64,000 bases of DNA from Gonium pectorale. Lineage: Eukaryota; Chlorophyta; Chlorophyceae; Chlamydomonadales; Volvocaceae. A program made the position numbers and the translations under genes. Each line of letters begins with the position of its first letter. The first letter of the stretch is position 1. The notes beneath the pieces are model-generated. The model saw only the letters and a program-made list of their open reading frames with translations. It was not told the origin of the DNA and did no database searches. Shown here piece after piece: positions 38,307 through 50,607 of this stretch. The stretch covers positions 253,495-317,494 of the forward strand of contig LSYV01000051.1 of the NCBI GenBank assembly GCA_001584585.1, in the 5' to 3' direction.

Positions 38307-40401
38307 TCACGCGAACCTGTCCAGCCGCACGCTGATCGTGCGCCCGTCAATCTGGCTGTTGTTCATCTTCTCGCACGCCTGCGCGGCGTCCTCCTTGGTC
38401 GTGAAACGGACAGTGCCGAAGCCCCTGTGCATGAAGAACAGGGCTGATGCGTCAGCAAGTCGGAAGCTGAACGGTCATGCACGGCTTCCATGGAAACGAG
38501 CCTCGCCAACCGACGGACGGAAGAAACAAGGCGACGCAATCCCTGGTACGAAGCACCGCACGCTGCCGACAGTATAAACACCAGGCTCAGCGTATCGGTC
38601 GCGCATAGAGCTGCGGCTCACCCATTCTGACACCGGAAAAGTGCTTGTTCCGCACTATGCTCCCACAAGCCGTTCCTCACCTCGAACGCCCCCATGCGTC
38701 GTACACAACGTCAGCGCGCTCCACCCGCCACTCCTTGAAGTGGTCCTTGAGCTGCTGCCATTGGCAGCTCCACGGGAGATTGTGCACCACAACCTGTGGG
38801 CGCAGAGCATGTCGGGGAGCGGGTAAGAGGACGCCGATAACCCAGAACAGGAACCCTCAGATCATTGTTGCCTCTGATACCGCAGCGTCCTTCCCTTTCC
38901 GTGCAATCCACCCTGCGAGCAGAGCCACAAACGCCCAACCGCACATCCCAGTCTCCATTCCACCTGGACCCTTCCGTTCCAGCCTTCCTTTCGTAGTCAG
39001 GGCCCGGCATTCCAGCCCCGCCCCTGCACTCGTACCAAGCCCCACATGCGGCCCACCTGCAGCCCTGAGGGCTCGCCCGTCGCCTCCATGTTCATGCCCG
39101 CCATGGGCATCCCCGGGTACGGCATGCCCTGCATCATGCCCTGCATGGCCATGCCGCCGCGACCACGGCCCCGTCCACGGCCGGTCGGGTCTGCATTCGG
39201 GAGGGGCGGGAGCAGGGGGCTTGTGTGCATGCCCCAGACTGCACGCGGCAAAAGCGGAACAGTGCACGCCCTCCGGGCCCCAGGTCAGGGACGAGACCCA
39301 CATGGGGCCGTCCTGTCACCGCAAGCAGAACGGCCACAGCCCAGCGAGCGCTGCTGTAGCGCCACCGCCCCACCGCTGCTAGCGTGTGGCAGCGGCACCC
39401 GCCCTAATATCCAGCAAGAAAGGGGGCGATACGCGCACAGCGACTGCTGCGGCTGCTCCTCTAAAGGGCGTCGGGGTGGCGATGCCAGTGCTGCACCAAA
39501 TTCTCGCCCCACGTACCAGCCGGGAAGAAGTAGTAGCCGGGGTACATGGGCGGCATCTGCGGGTAGCCGTACGCGGCATACGCCCCGCGGGCGCCACGAG
39601 CGCGGCCACGGCCACGGCCGCCACCACGGAAGTTCCGTGGCGCGCCCTGCGGGGATATATGCGAGCCCTCAGCAGCTATGCGAAGAGCGCGTGCCGCGCG
39701 ATATTTCGATGAAACCCCCAACCGGCGAAGCAACTGCCCTTCAGCCGCCTAACAAAATCCATGCACTCCTGTAGACTTCAATCTGAAATCGGCGACCCCC
39801 GGGTCAGTGCCGCCCGTTGCCTGCTACCGCAAACCCTCACCTCCGGTGTGGCTCCACCAGGCCCCGTCACGCTCACGGCCTTGGACCTGCCGTCTGGCCC
39901 AGCCTCAACCTCAAACTCCACGGCCTCGCCTTCGCGCAAGCTGCGGAAGCCATCCGAGTTGATGTTGGTCTGCGCGGCAGCACACATGCAACATCGCGGT
40001 ACGGTCGCAAACTCAGGCGACGGCTCGTGCATCGGGTTAGCGGTTGGAATAGCGTAATCAATTGTCCATTGTGTGGGCTGCCCAGCAGTAGCCACGACTA
40101 GGGGTCGGCATGGCTCGTCGCGCAAATGGCGCGTCACGCCCAGCTCCAGCGCGCCAAGGTTTGCTGTGCCGCGTTGGACAGGCAACGCTGACAAGGTCCA
40201 GCTACTCCAGCACTAGGGTGAGTAATATGCGAACCAAGTCCCGGTCTCGACGGCTGAACGCCAGCAGCAAGCAAGCCCTGCCGCTGCGCTGACCTGGTGG
40301 ACAAAGAGGTCCTCGCCACCTCCCTCAGGCGTGATGAAGCCGAAGCCCTTAGTGGCGTTGAACCACTTGACGGTTCCCTGCTGCCTGAGCTGCTCGCCCA
40401 T
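38307..40401 (-). CDS. NAB1: NAB1, cold-shock domain/RRM translational repressor of LHCII mRNAs
   Basis: Homologue of Chlamydomonas NAB1, a cytosolic RNA-binding protein that stores light-harvesting (LHCBM) mRNAs in an untranslated form and so trims antenna size (established for C. reinhardtii). Six exons in phase give 243 aa: 40294-40401, 39841-39969, 39517-39646, 39057-39190, 38681-38793 and 38307-38424. The cold-shock domain comprises [35 protein letters not shown] and [11 protein letters not shown] Gly/Arg linker ([15 protein letters not shown]) and a Met/Gly/Pro-rich segment follow. The C-terminal RRM carries [19 protein letters not shown] and GFGTVRFTT. The arginines matching methylated Arg90 and Arg92 sit at exactly 90 and 92. 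The redox cysteines known as 181 and 226 fall at 177 and 222, matching a chain 4 residues shorter. I recall the C. reinhardtii protein as 247 aa. Confidence 0.97.
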
Positions 40402-40860
40402 TCCCGCGACCCTCCGCGCTCAGTCAGCGGTCGGGGCCAGCTTTGTGGGAAAACGCTCGGCCGGTAGCGGAACGAGGTCGTCGGCGCGAAGCGGAGCCAG
40501 GCTGCGCGCTGGGTGAGACGAATCAATCGCGGGGGGCGTGCGGGACAGATCGTCGTACAGCGCTATTTTGGGCCATCCGGAGTCAGAAACTCTGCACTCT
40601 GGTATCTGGAAGCTGTGCTGGCGGCTGGCCAGGCTGAATCCGGTTGGGTCGAGGGTGACGCTGTGCTTTTGCAAGTTCGTGGGTTGGAAAGTGCCAGGAA
40701 ACAAACCGATACAAGCCCCACTAATACGCAAATATGAAATCATTCTGCTCACGTTACAGGGGGCCCAGATTCGGGCCGATTCCGAAAGATAGTGTGCGTG
40801 TCGGGGAAATGCATGTCGGAGCCAGGTCGCACGCTCCTCCCTGCACTCCTTTGCTCCTCA
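40402..40860. other. Short gap: NAB1 5' flank and coiled-coil gene 3' end
   Basis: The two genes are in tandem on the minus strand. TTACA at 40754-40758 reads TGTAA on the minus strand, about 100 bases after the stop of the coiled-coil gene, and is a good candidate poly(A) signal. Roughly 350 bases remain for the NAB1 promoter and 5' UTR. Confidence 0.6.
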
Positions 40861-43800
40861 TCAGCGCATACTGGGTTCGAGCTTGCGCAGCGCTGAGGAG
40901 AGCTTGTTGGACAGGCGGCTCCGCCACGCGTCGAAGGCGGGGTCGGTTGAGGTGGCCGTTGACATACTCTCCCGGCGGAGCGGCGAGTCCATGAGGCCGA
41001 CGCCGTCGCTCTCAGCGAGCACCCTGTCAGGACAGCGATGTCGGCGGGCGTGTGGGTTACGGGGGTAACGGGTAACCTTGTAGCTGGGCCGGGGGCCGGT
41101 CCAGGAGTGGGGGTATCCACAGCTCCATTTCAGGAATGGGTGCCCACGGCGATGTGCGAAAGATGCACCACGCACCTGTTGACGTACGTCGTCGTCCGGC
41201 TGCCCGGGCTGCGACCCGGCTGCTGCTGCTGCCGAGACAGGCGGTTGGCGCCGGGGCTGTTGCTGTTGCTGTAGGTGCGGTCCTGAGGAAGGGGCGGGGC
41301 AAACAGGGGTATTGCCAACCTGCTTTCGGAGCCTGACGGCAGGTGAGATGGACCGACATGTGAAGCCGTATAGAGCGCATAGCTGACTACATGAAGGACT
41401 TGCCCAACTGCAAGGCGTGAGCTGCCAGTTTGCCAAGGCCACAATTTGCAGCCGGCAAGACAACCGCGACCAGTCAACCAGGCATGTTAGAATGACATAT
41501 CAACCTAGCTGAAAACGTGCCGGGCCCGGCGAGCGGCCAACGCGATGTTAGATTACCAGTGCAAAGCCCACACGTCTCACGAATATTTCCCCATCCAGAT
41601 TTGCAGGGTTTCCGAGCCGTCCACCCAGACAGCTCCCATGCCCCAAGCACTCACCCGCTGCAGGCCAGCCGACGAGCGCTGGAACTCGGCCCGGGCGGCG
41701 CGAAGGGCCTGCAACTCTGCGTCCAGCTCGGCGACCGTCGCCAGGCCCCCGCCGCCGCCAGCGCCAGCTGTCTTGTAGTAGCTGGACGGCGACATGGTGG
41801 CGGCCTCCGGCTCAGACGTCAGCGCCTGCAGGAAGACAGCCGGCAGATGGCCGTTCACAACATGTGGTGCGCAGCATACTTGCTAGTCCTGTGCCCATCC
41901 ACACTTTCTATATTCGCAAACCGGACAGGAGCCGCTCACGGCTGGCAAGCTGGGGGGCGCGCAACAAGGCCCGCCCGCCGGCAGGCCCGGCCGCCACCGC
42001 GGCGCAGCCGAAAGACGCACCAGTGTCGCCGCGTCGTCCCGGGGTGAGGGCATGCTGATGTTGTGCAGCGCCAGCTGCTGGCGAAGGGTGCGCGCCTCAC
42101 GGTACGCCGCGTCCAGCTCAGCCTGCGGAGAGCGGTTGCGGTTCCGGTTCCCATGATGTACGACGGTTGTTGGACTGGGAAGCAGAGATGGACCTTCACT
42201 GGGGCCGGTAAACAGTTTGTGCGGAACTGCACTGCAAGGTCCCGTCCAGGAAGCTCGCGGCAGGATCGCAATTCATGGGTACGGCCGAGCGCCCGATAGG
42301 CGCAAGGACTGGAGCAGGCGCTGCGTGCAGCGGCAACTGGGCATGCGCTTGCCTGCTTGTCCTGCAGCTCGGACCGGAACATCGCCGCTGCGTCGCGCAG
42401 GGCCCGCTCCAGCTCTACCCGCCGCCGGGTCTCAGCCTCGTGGAGCGCCTGGAGGTCCTCCACCTGAGGCCGGGCCGGCAGCCGGGACATGTGCAAGTCA
42501 GGTCAACACACACGCATGGACCGCCGCCTACGGTAGATATAGTACACGGATTGCATTGCGTCCTTCCAACGCACGGGCAACAGCGATTCGAGCACGCGCG
42601 TGGCATGCAGCTGCACATGCGCCGCTGGACAGCCGGCCAGCTCGCAACGGGCGCTCGGTGGGTGTGAAGCTGTGAAGACGTTTTGTGAGGCCGCCGCAGC
42701 GGTTGCCCGTAAGACTCATCGACGACATCCACCGTCCGCCAGAGAACGTCAATCGACCGCGTTATTGAGTCCACGACAACACGCCCAGGCCCCCGGGCCA
42801 TATGCCACCGCAAAGCACTCGCCTGTCGCGTGAGCTCGTTGCGCTGCATGTCCCGCTTGCCCTCCTTGCCCGCCAGGTCCGCCAGCCGGTTGCTGATGGT
42901 GCCCACCTTGGCGTCGAGCTCACCCTGGGAACGGGAGCGGGGCCATGGTCAGAGCGGGAAGGCCGGCGAGCGGTAGCGAACAAAGCAACAAAACGGTGCA
43001 CCTGACCTACAGCACCGCCTACAGCATGCCAGTTGCCCATCCAGACCGGCGCGTCCGCATGATAGATCGTCCGCCTTGACAGCGCTATAGCTGGCGTTGC
43101 TGGACCCCCCACGGGGGCCGACTAGGGCGACTACCCCACTCCGTTCCGACCAACACGCGCACGCACACACATCATGCCGCGACGCCGCCACACCACAGTA
43201 TTCGGACGCCTTCGCTCACCTGCATGGCCCGGAACCTGACCTCGGCCTCGTCCTGCGCCGCGGACAGCCGCGCGGTCCACGAGGCGTTCAGCAGGTCCCG
43301 CTCCTGCGCCGCCTTGCGGGTGGCCTCCTCCAGCCGCTCGCTCCACTGGCTGTCGATTTCCAGCTCACGCGACGCGGCCTTGCGCTTCAGCTCCTCTGCA
43401 CAGCGCACGATGCGGGGTGCGACGTACGCCCGGATTGTGCAAATCGAGTAGCAAGTGGCGGCGCTGTGCAGGTATGCGGCATGCTCCCGGTGGGCGTCCA
43501 GTCACTCACACGCAATGTACGCGTTGTGGTGGATTGATCGATGTGCGTAGGTACAGGGTGGAAACAAGTATGAACTCAGGAGTTGCCGATTCTTTGAGGC
43601 AGCCGGGTGCAGGTATACAGGGACCCTCGTGTCGGGGAACCCACCCAGCTTCTTGCGGTACTTGGCCTCAACCTCGGCCATGCGGGCAGCCCACGCTTCC
43701 TCCGCCGCCGCGCGCTCTGCCGCCCACTTGGCGCGCGCCTCCTCTGCCCGCCGCGCCGCCGCCGCCTCCGCTTCCTTGACCCGCTTCATCGCCGTGCGCT

Positions 43801-46800
43801 CCGCCTCGTCCGCCCGCCGTGCTGCCGCCGCCTCCAACTCTGCACGCTGCGCCGCTGCCGCCTGCTCAAGCGCTCGCCGCTCAGAGGACGCTGCCGACTC
43901 CAGCGCCCGCCGCTCCAGCGCCGCCGCCTGCTCCAGGCTGGCGCGCTCCTGCGCCGCCCGCACGCTGGCCTCCTCCAGCGCGGCCTCTAGGTTTCGGCGA
44001 GTGTCCTCCAGGCGGGAGGCCCAGCTCGCGTCCACCTCTGCGCGCTGCGCCATGAGCTGTGCCTCCCAGTGCGCCCGGTCGGCGTCGTGCAGGCGCTGCT
44101 CGTCCGACAGGCGGTTACCTGGAAGGTCAAGGACGCCATGTGGGAATCAGCGGATAAGCAGGTTGTGCGAGCTGAAAACCAGGGTCATGAAAGGGCGCCG
44201 CCGCCCGGCCCGCGCCCTGCCTACGCCGTCCTCTGCACCAGCACCGCCGGCTCCTCTCCGTCGCTGCCTCGGGCGGCGTGCCCCGACCGCCCCCGCGCTG
44301 GAGACTCACGCCACAGCTGCTCCAGCTCCGCCACCTTGGCCTGCCAGCTAAGGTCCGTGTCGCGGATGCGCCGCTCCCAGTCGGCCGCCTCCTCCGCAAA
44401 CTTGCGCTCGCAGGCTGTCATGCCGTCACGAAGACGCTTCTCCCAGTGCTGTTCCACCTCCTGCGTGCAGTGGTGAAGGCACACAGCTCGCGCTCAATAT
44501 GCATCCCGTACGCCGTGCTGTCTGGACTTGGCCGGACTTTCCAGCTGTCCTGGACGCGGCTGTCGCTGGGACCAACGGCCATGAACCCAAAGAGGAGGCA
44601 GGGGCTGACGGGCACGATGCTTTAGACCCACACGTCCTGCCCTGCCCACCCGTCACCACCCACCTGCAACCGGCTAACCCAGCTGCGCTCCGATGCCTCG
44701 TGCTTGTCTTGCCACGCAGCGTCCAAGTCCCGCAGCTTCTTCTCCGCCTCCTGCACGGCGGCCGGCACACACGGGCCTTGAGATGAAGTCTAAAGACCCA
44801 CAATATGCTAGCAGGCAGCAGCTGATGCCGCACCATGGTGAAGACGGCGACGGTCCGGGCGAAGACCTCGAGCAAAGCTACCCCTGGGCCTCAGCTGAAG
44901 ACCCGCGGGTCAGCGAGAGAGACCGTTGCCGTGTCCCACAAACCCTTTCCATGAAACCTCCCGCTGCGTTAGGTGAGGCGCCACCTATTCAGGGCATCCC
45001 TGGTACCGAACGCCTTGATTGACGTCGTGCCTTGACGCCGTGGCACCTACTCGCAGCTTGACGTCATGCTCAGCGGCCATCTTGTCGAGTCTGCGGCTCC
45101 AGTCAGTCTCAAGTGCCGCCTTGTCTTTGTCGGCAATTTCCAGCGCCTGTGCAGTTATGGGTCCAGGGTTGTGCAGGTCATGGTCTTAGCATCTGCGCAC
45201 ATGCCCGGCGCGTTGTTACACGAGCGCCCACGCGACTGTCTTCGTACCGCGATCATGCCCTGTTGTACTGACTATTCCTCCGTTCCCGCCTACCTGCACC
45301 GCCCTTGATGCCTCCCGCTTGGCCGCGTCCACCAGATGCCTCGACACCTCCAGCTGGTGGTCCAGCTCCTGCAGGCGAAGGGCGGCGGAGGGTAAGGGAG
45401 GGCAAGGAAAAGAAAAGCGTCGAGGCCAGGCGTCAGCACTCCGGGGCCAGGCAGGGCAGCGACGCAGGGACGCAGCAGGGCCCCGCTGACCACAAGACGC
45501 TTCAGACACGAGGCCTCTTGACTAAAACTTAACGAAACTCGACCGGCGGCGAGGTGATGGGCATGGCGGAATGGACAGGTAAAATCGTAAAGGGGCCGCG
45601 CACCTGCTTCTCCTGCATCAGCTGCTTGTTCTTAGCCGTTAGGTCCCGGATCAGCCGGTCCGTCTCCTCCCGGTCCAACTCGAGGGTTGCAAGCTGCGGA
45701 ACCAAAGGAGGACGGAGGGGTGTCCAGATGGACCGGACAGCCAGTCTTTGTGTGTGGAGTGGTGCGGTTGCCCGTCGAAGGGCACCTAGACTTGGCCAAC
45801 ACGTGCCGCTGATGCAGCTAGCATGCGTCGCTAACACTAGAGCCGCTCTTGCCGGGAGGCACATCCTCTGAAGCAGCCCCTTCGGCGCTGCGGCGGCACG
45901 GCTCCCGGCGGCAGGCAAGTCGCATGCGGCATCGCCCGCTGCCTCATGGCACTGCAGCCGTGCTGTCTCGCGCCATCGGGGTAAATTCCCACCCGGGGGC
46001 GTTGCACACCCGGCACGCGCGTACCTTGGTACGTGAGTCGCGCAGCATCTTGTCAAGCCCGGCTGCCTGCTCCTTGATCGTCTCGATTTCCTCCTCAAGA
46101 GACGCCACGCGCTTGTCCTTCTCGCGCAGCCGCTGCACCGCAGTGCTCACCTCGAGCTGCGACTGCTGCCGCACCTGGTCGAGCTCCGCCTCGAAGCTGA
46201 CAGCTTTGGTCTGGACACGGGTAAGTGTGTGGGAGAGGAAGTTCGTGCGGCCAGGAAGACGCGTTCATTGGAGGGATTCGAGGAATGCCTTCTCCCACAC
46301 CACACCCGGCGTCTTGGCCCACGCACTCGCGGTCAGCCATTACAACCTTCAGGTCAACATTGCAAAATGTTGACGCGCCGCCTTAAGGCAGGAGGGTCAT
46401 ACAGAACTGGGTTCTCGGCACCGGGACTCCCTCTCGTCCCTCCATCAATCCTCGCTCCCAGCCGCATGGCGCCATGGCTTTCTATTGCCCCGCGCTCCGT
46501 CCTCTTGGACTGCATCAAGCTCCCCGCCCGCAGCTTGTTGACCTGCTGCTTGGGAGCTGCTCGGTTACAATCTGCAAAGCGCACACCGCCTGGTTCCCAT
46601 ATTCCCCGCCCCAGCCGCACTCTGCCTTTCCTCCTACAGCATCCTGATCTACAGCAGCACCTCTCCCCAAGCGCCCCGGTCTGATTGCTTCCCGTACCTG
46701 AAACTCCTTGACCTGCTTGCTTGTCTGCTGCAGCTGCTCCTCAAGCGCGTGGACCTGCTCCTCCGCCTGGCGCACTTGCAGCGCCTGCTCCTCACACACC

Positions 46801-47767
46801 TGCACGCAGGCGGGCAGGCGGACCGGGCGCAGCAGACCCCAACAACCATGCGTCACGTGGAAGAGCATAGAACTGCATACCGAGCGCCGGTGCAAATCCT
46901 TGAGTGAACACCACTCAAACCCCTTGGTATGTGCTAATGAGTACGGCACATGTGGAGGTAGCGTGGCTGGCGACCGGCCAGCCCGCGCTGGGCAGACCGT
47001 AATCGGACATGTTCACATGTACGCAGGATTCCCTGTGGCACAAGTACATATCCCTCTGGGTAGCAATCTCGCTTTCATACATGCAAACTCGGCTGTAGCT
47101 GAGACAGTGCCTCAAGGGGCCAGTCCAGTTGCAGGCAAGCCCAGCGCGGCGGCGGCTGGCAGCACCCACCCTGTTTGCCTCCTCCCGGATTGCCTCCTCG
47201 TTACGCCGGCTCGCTTCCTCGTTACGCCGGCTGGCGGTCAGCTCCTGTTGCAGCTGTTCGATAGCGACCTGGGGATAGGCCGCACCGACAGGTGGATGGT
47301 TCCCTCTCATTTATGTGTGGTCGTGTTCGATAGCTGGTTGGGGCCGGCAGGCAGCAAACCGCCATCAGCCACCAACGGAGGGCGACGTAGCGCCCAACGC
47401 GATTCGGATCGCTGGGGGAAACCCATGTATGTAGGAGCTCCCGGTCCCGTGCCAAACCACAGGACCCATGAGCATACACACTATCCACGACTTGTGGAGG
47501 CGCAGTTGATGCCGTGGCGTGCCCGGGCATGTGGGCTCACCTTTGTCTTGTATAGGAGCTTCCCCCGTTCTTCCTGCAGTGGGTCCAGCACGTCACATTG
47601 TGCGTGTGGGTATCGGTACGAACCCATATCCCTCGCAGCAACCCGCAAACCTCGTGTCAACCCCTCCGTCTTACAAGCTCGATGTTAGCGGCCTTGAGCT
47701 CCGATTCCTTTGCACGAAGGAGTGCTTGCAGTTCCCGCTCACGAACGCCTCCGGCAATGGTGGACAT
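40861..47767 (-). CDS. Coiled-coil protein with tryptophan-marked 11-residue repeats
   Basis: I do not recognise the family. Eighteen exons join in one frame to 805 aa: 47675-47767, 47541-47573, 47170-47268, 46698-46799, 46025-46210, 45604-45693, 45294-45368, 45051-45146, 44664-44750, 44310-44460, 43645-44118, 43220-43395, 42823-42924, 42353-42463, 42021-42122, 41655-41825, 41176-41282 and 40861-41023. Translation starts at ATG 47767 (MSTIAGGVRERELQ). Almost the whole chain to about residue 650 is charged alpha-helical coiled coil. Residues 271-535 carry motifs of the form W-x-x-R/K-hydrophobic (WVSRL, WEKRL, WERRI, WASRL, WSERL, WTARL) spaced by multiples of 11. The C-terminal 150 residues are Ser/Gly-rich and end with FDAWRSRLSNKL. 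Two introns appear to use GC donors. A structural role in cilia, basal bodies or another filament system is a guess from architecture only. Confidence 0.9.
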
Positions 47768-48266
47768 TATCTTACGCCCATGCCCAAGCACTTGAGCTTG
47801 TGGGATCACGAGGGCCGTGTATGGGCGACAAAGAGGTCAATCGCTGGTCAAGGTGGGTCAGGTAACGTCACTGTACAGTGTGATATACCAGTTCTCCCTA
47901 ATAATATTAAATTTTCGTTGCCGCGAGCGCCAGTGTGCGTCTGCCCTTTCGGCAGTAGATGGCGAGTGATTAATGAGGAACCCACACAAGACAAGAGTCG
48001 TTTTCTACTTCAAGTCATGTATTGTTATCATGATGGAGCCAGCCAAAGCGGGGACCGGCTGCCGAGCTTCCATTGTACGTCAAGTTCTCTTGTGCATGTA
48101 GACAACCAAATAAACTGGGGGTGCATGTGTCCTCTTGCGGTCACTATCAAGGCCAGTTGCTATTTGCTCAGCATGCCTGCTTTCGCTCTCGAGCATGAAG
48201 GGTTCACGGGTCCCACCTGACGTCTGAGTCCCAAATACTCAGCCTATTGTGAGATAATATAGTGTG
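47768..48266. promoter_or_regulatory. Divergent promoter region, coiled-coil gene and ARA6-like gene
   Basis: 499 bases separate two start codons pointing apart (47767 on minus, 48267 on plus), so both promoters and 5' UTRs must lie here unless noncoding exons exist. It is less GC-rich than the flanking exons (for example around 47880-48010). I see no gene in it; an open plus-strand frame across it has no protein-like features. Confidence 0.55.
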
Positions 48267-50255
48267 ATGGGCGCGTGCACTTCCACGCCCATATACACCG
48301 CAAATGCGCCGGCTCTGATACCAGCGGTTGGTGTGCCAGCCCCCGACGGCCCAACCGTACCCGGGAGCCTAGGCCTTCCCCCGCGAGTCAAGATCGTGCT
48401 GCTCGGCGAATCCGTGAGCTCCCACCGCGTTGCTATGTATAGTGCAGGGATGCGAGGGCCGGGCAGCAGCGAGGTGCTAGGGAGCAGCACCGACGGTTGG
48501 CGAGAAGAATCCCAAACCGGGTTTCCATGACTGCGGGAAGGAGCGCACATGCATGCGGTCAGCCCACGTAGAAACCTAGGCAGTTGCTTGGCGCAACGCC
48601 TGTCCGTGTTGCACCTTTTCGTGGCTCGGCGAACTCGTCGAACCCACCCCTGTCAGTGCCACCGCCTGGCAACTGAGTAGCCTGGCTTAGCGGCCCCTGC
48701 ACGATAGCCGACTCCCCTGCCTTTCCAGCAGTCGACGTTCTCGAGCTGCTCTTCCTGGCACGGGATGTCCTTGCGCTCTATCTCTGGCGTGTCGCTCCCT
48801 TCCGCTCTCCATCCCTTCGCTCCCCTCCTTGAACGCCCGAATCACGCCGCAGGGCGTCGGCAAGTCATGCCTAGCTCTGCGTTTTACCCGCGGCTGGTTT
48901 GATCCTGGCTGTCGGGCGACAGTGGGTGCCGCCTTCTCCTCCGCGACTGTCACGGCCCCGGGCACCGGCGCCAGCTGCAAAATGGATATCTGGTGGGTGG
49001 TGGGCGCCACCGGAGAACCCGTGCTGGGTGGTCGGTGGCTGTAACGGGCGCCGGTGCAGATGAGAGTAGGGGTAGCTTGGGCCCGGGGTCGCACACGGCA
49101 TGGTGGTTTTCAGGTAGTTCGCCAGGAAGGCTCATGGACGGCTTGGGAGTCTGCCGCAGCCACGGGAGGCTCTGCCGCTCCCTGCTTGCCTGCCCTGCCG
49201 TGGCCGGGACAAGTGTACTGTGTTGTGTCAAAGTGCACGTGCTGTACGTGTGTAGTTTCGGACTCAGGTTGTGCTGGAATGCAAACAGCATGCTCGAAGC
49301 ATCCCATGCTCATCTACTGCCCACGCCCATGCCGCGACCAGGGACACCGCCGGCCAGGAGCGATACCAGTCCCTGGCGCCCCTATATTACCGGGGCGCCC
49401 ACGCGGCTGCAATCGTGTACGACGTGACACAGCGGGGCACCCTGGTGCGGGCGCAGCACTGGCTTGCGGAGCTGCGCGGATACTCGGGCCACGGCATGGG
49501 TGGGTGGGGGATGGGGATATGGTTACCTGGCGTGGAGCCGAGGGGTGGGCTGGTGGTGGGGGCCGTGGCAGCGGGGCAGCGCGGGTGGTGGACGGGTTGA
49601 TCGGGCAGGCGGGTGATAGCGTAGTCAAAGGAACGCTGAGGGGGGTGACCTCTCCTGTGGCTTGGGGTGGGGCACAGCAGGCCGGTTAGTCTTGCAACCA
49701 CAACCCTTCGTACATAACTCTGAGATGGCCCGCTGGCGTTCTGCCACCGCTGCCCGCTGCGAAACCTCCAGTACTGGTGCTGGTCGGCAACAAGACGGAC
49801 CTGGTCCCGGAGCGCCAGGTCTCGGAGGAGGAGGGCAGACAGCTGGCCGACAGGTAACACAGGTGGCGGGCGGATGACTGGCAGCGTGCGATGGTCCGCT
49901 GCGTCGTTGCGTGGTGTGGAACAGGGCGGCATGTGGGACCACGGGTGCGAGAGCATCCGCTCCTGTCTCGACGGCGTGCACCGCCCCTGCCCGCACCCTC
50001 CGCCCTACCCCGTGCTCCTGCGCACCGCGTGCTTCGGTGCTGCGCTGAGGCCGCGCCACACAGATACACTCTGCATTCGTGACAATCCGCCCTCCTCTCC
50101 GCGTCGACAGCATTGGCGCGCTGTTTGTGGAGGCGTCTGCCGCCACGGGGGCCAACGTCGCGGAGATCTTCGAGGGCGTGGTGGCGCGCCTGGCGGGCGG
50201 CATGCCCGTGTCGGTCAACGCGGCGGTCAACGCCGCGCCGCCGTGCCTCTTCTAG
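48267..50255 (+). CDS. ARA6/RABF1-like Rab5-group small GTPase
   Basis: Small GTPase of the Rab5 group, most like plant-type ARA6 (RABF1), an endosomal Rab anchored by N-terminal myristate and palmitate instead of C-terminal prenyl groups (family knowledge). Five exons in phase give 223 aa: 48267-48413, 48853-48992, 49342-49499, 49772-49853 and 50111-50255. The N-terminus MGACTSTP fits a myristoylation signal with a palmitoylatable Cys4. Nucleotide-binding motifs: [14 protein letters not shown] (P-loop), ATVGAAF (switch I), [21 protein letters not shown] (switch II), LVGNKTDL and FVEASAATG. The last lacks the usual lysine of SAK. The chain ends AAPPCLF, not CC, CXC or CAAX. An N-terminal extension of about 40 residues precedes the GTPase core, as in ARA6. 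Confidence 0.9.
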
Positions 50256-50607
50256 GCTGCGGCCGGGAACTAGGGATCGCAGCGGCAGGATTTGGTGGTG
50301 GATCAGCTTTTGCTGCGGGGTATGGACCTGGCACTGAACCATGGGTCGGTCCCGAGGCCAGGCCTGCGGACACGGATATGCCACAAGGGGCGGGTAGGGC
50401 ACGGGGCAAAACTCGAATCCACATCCTTGTCAGTTGCATTGATGGGGCGCAATGCGTCCGAGACTGACTGGAGCGCGTGAAGGCAGGCAAGGGAGGATGC
50501 CAGCAGGCCGGTGCGGCTGTCGGCTGCTTGGCGCCGGTGGTTCGTTGGCAGTTGGATGGTTTGTTGGGTCAGGGATAGGCTTATACTGCTCGGGCGCACG
50601 CTCGGTT

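Noticed and set aside
47519..48220. 233-aa plus-strand open frame
   Set aside because: It covers exons 1-2 of the coiled-coil gene in antisense and the divergent promoter region; no protein-like features.
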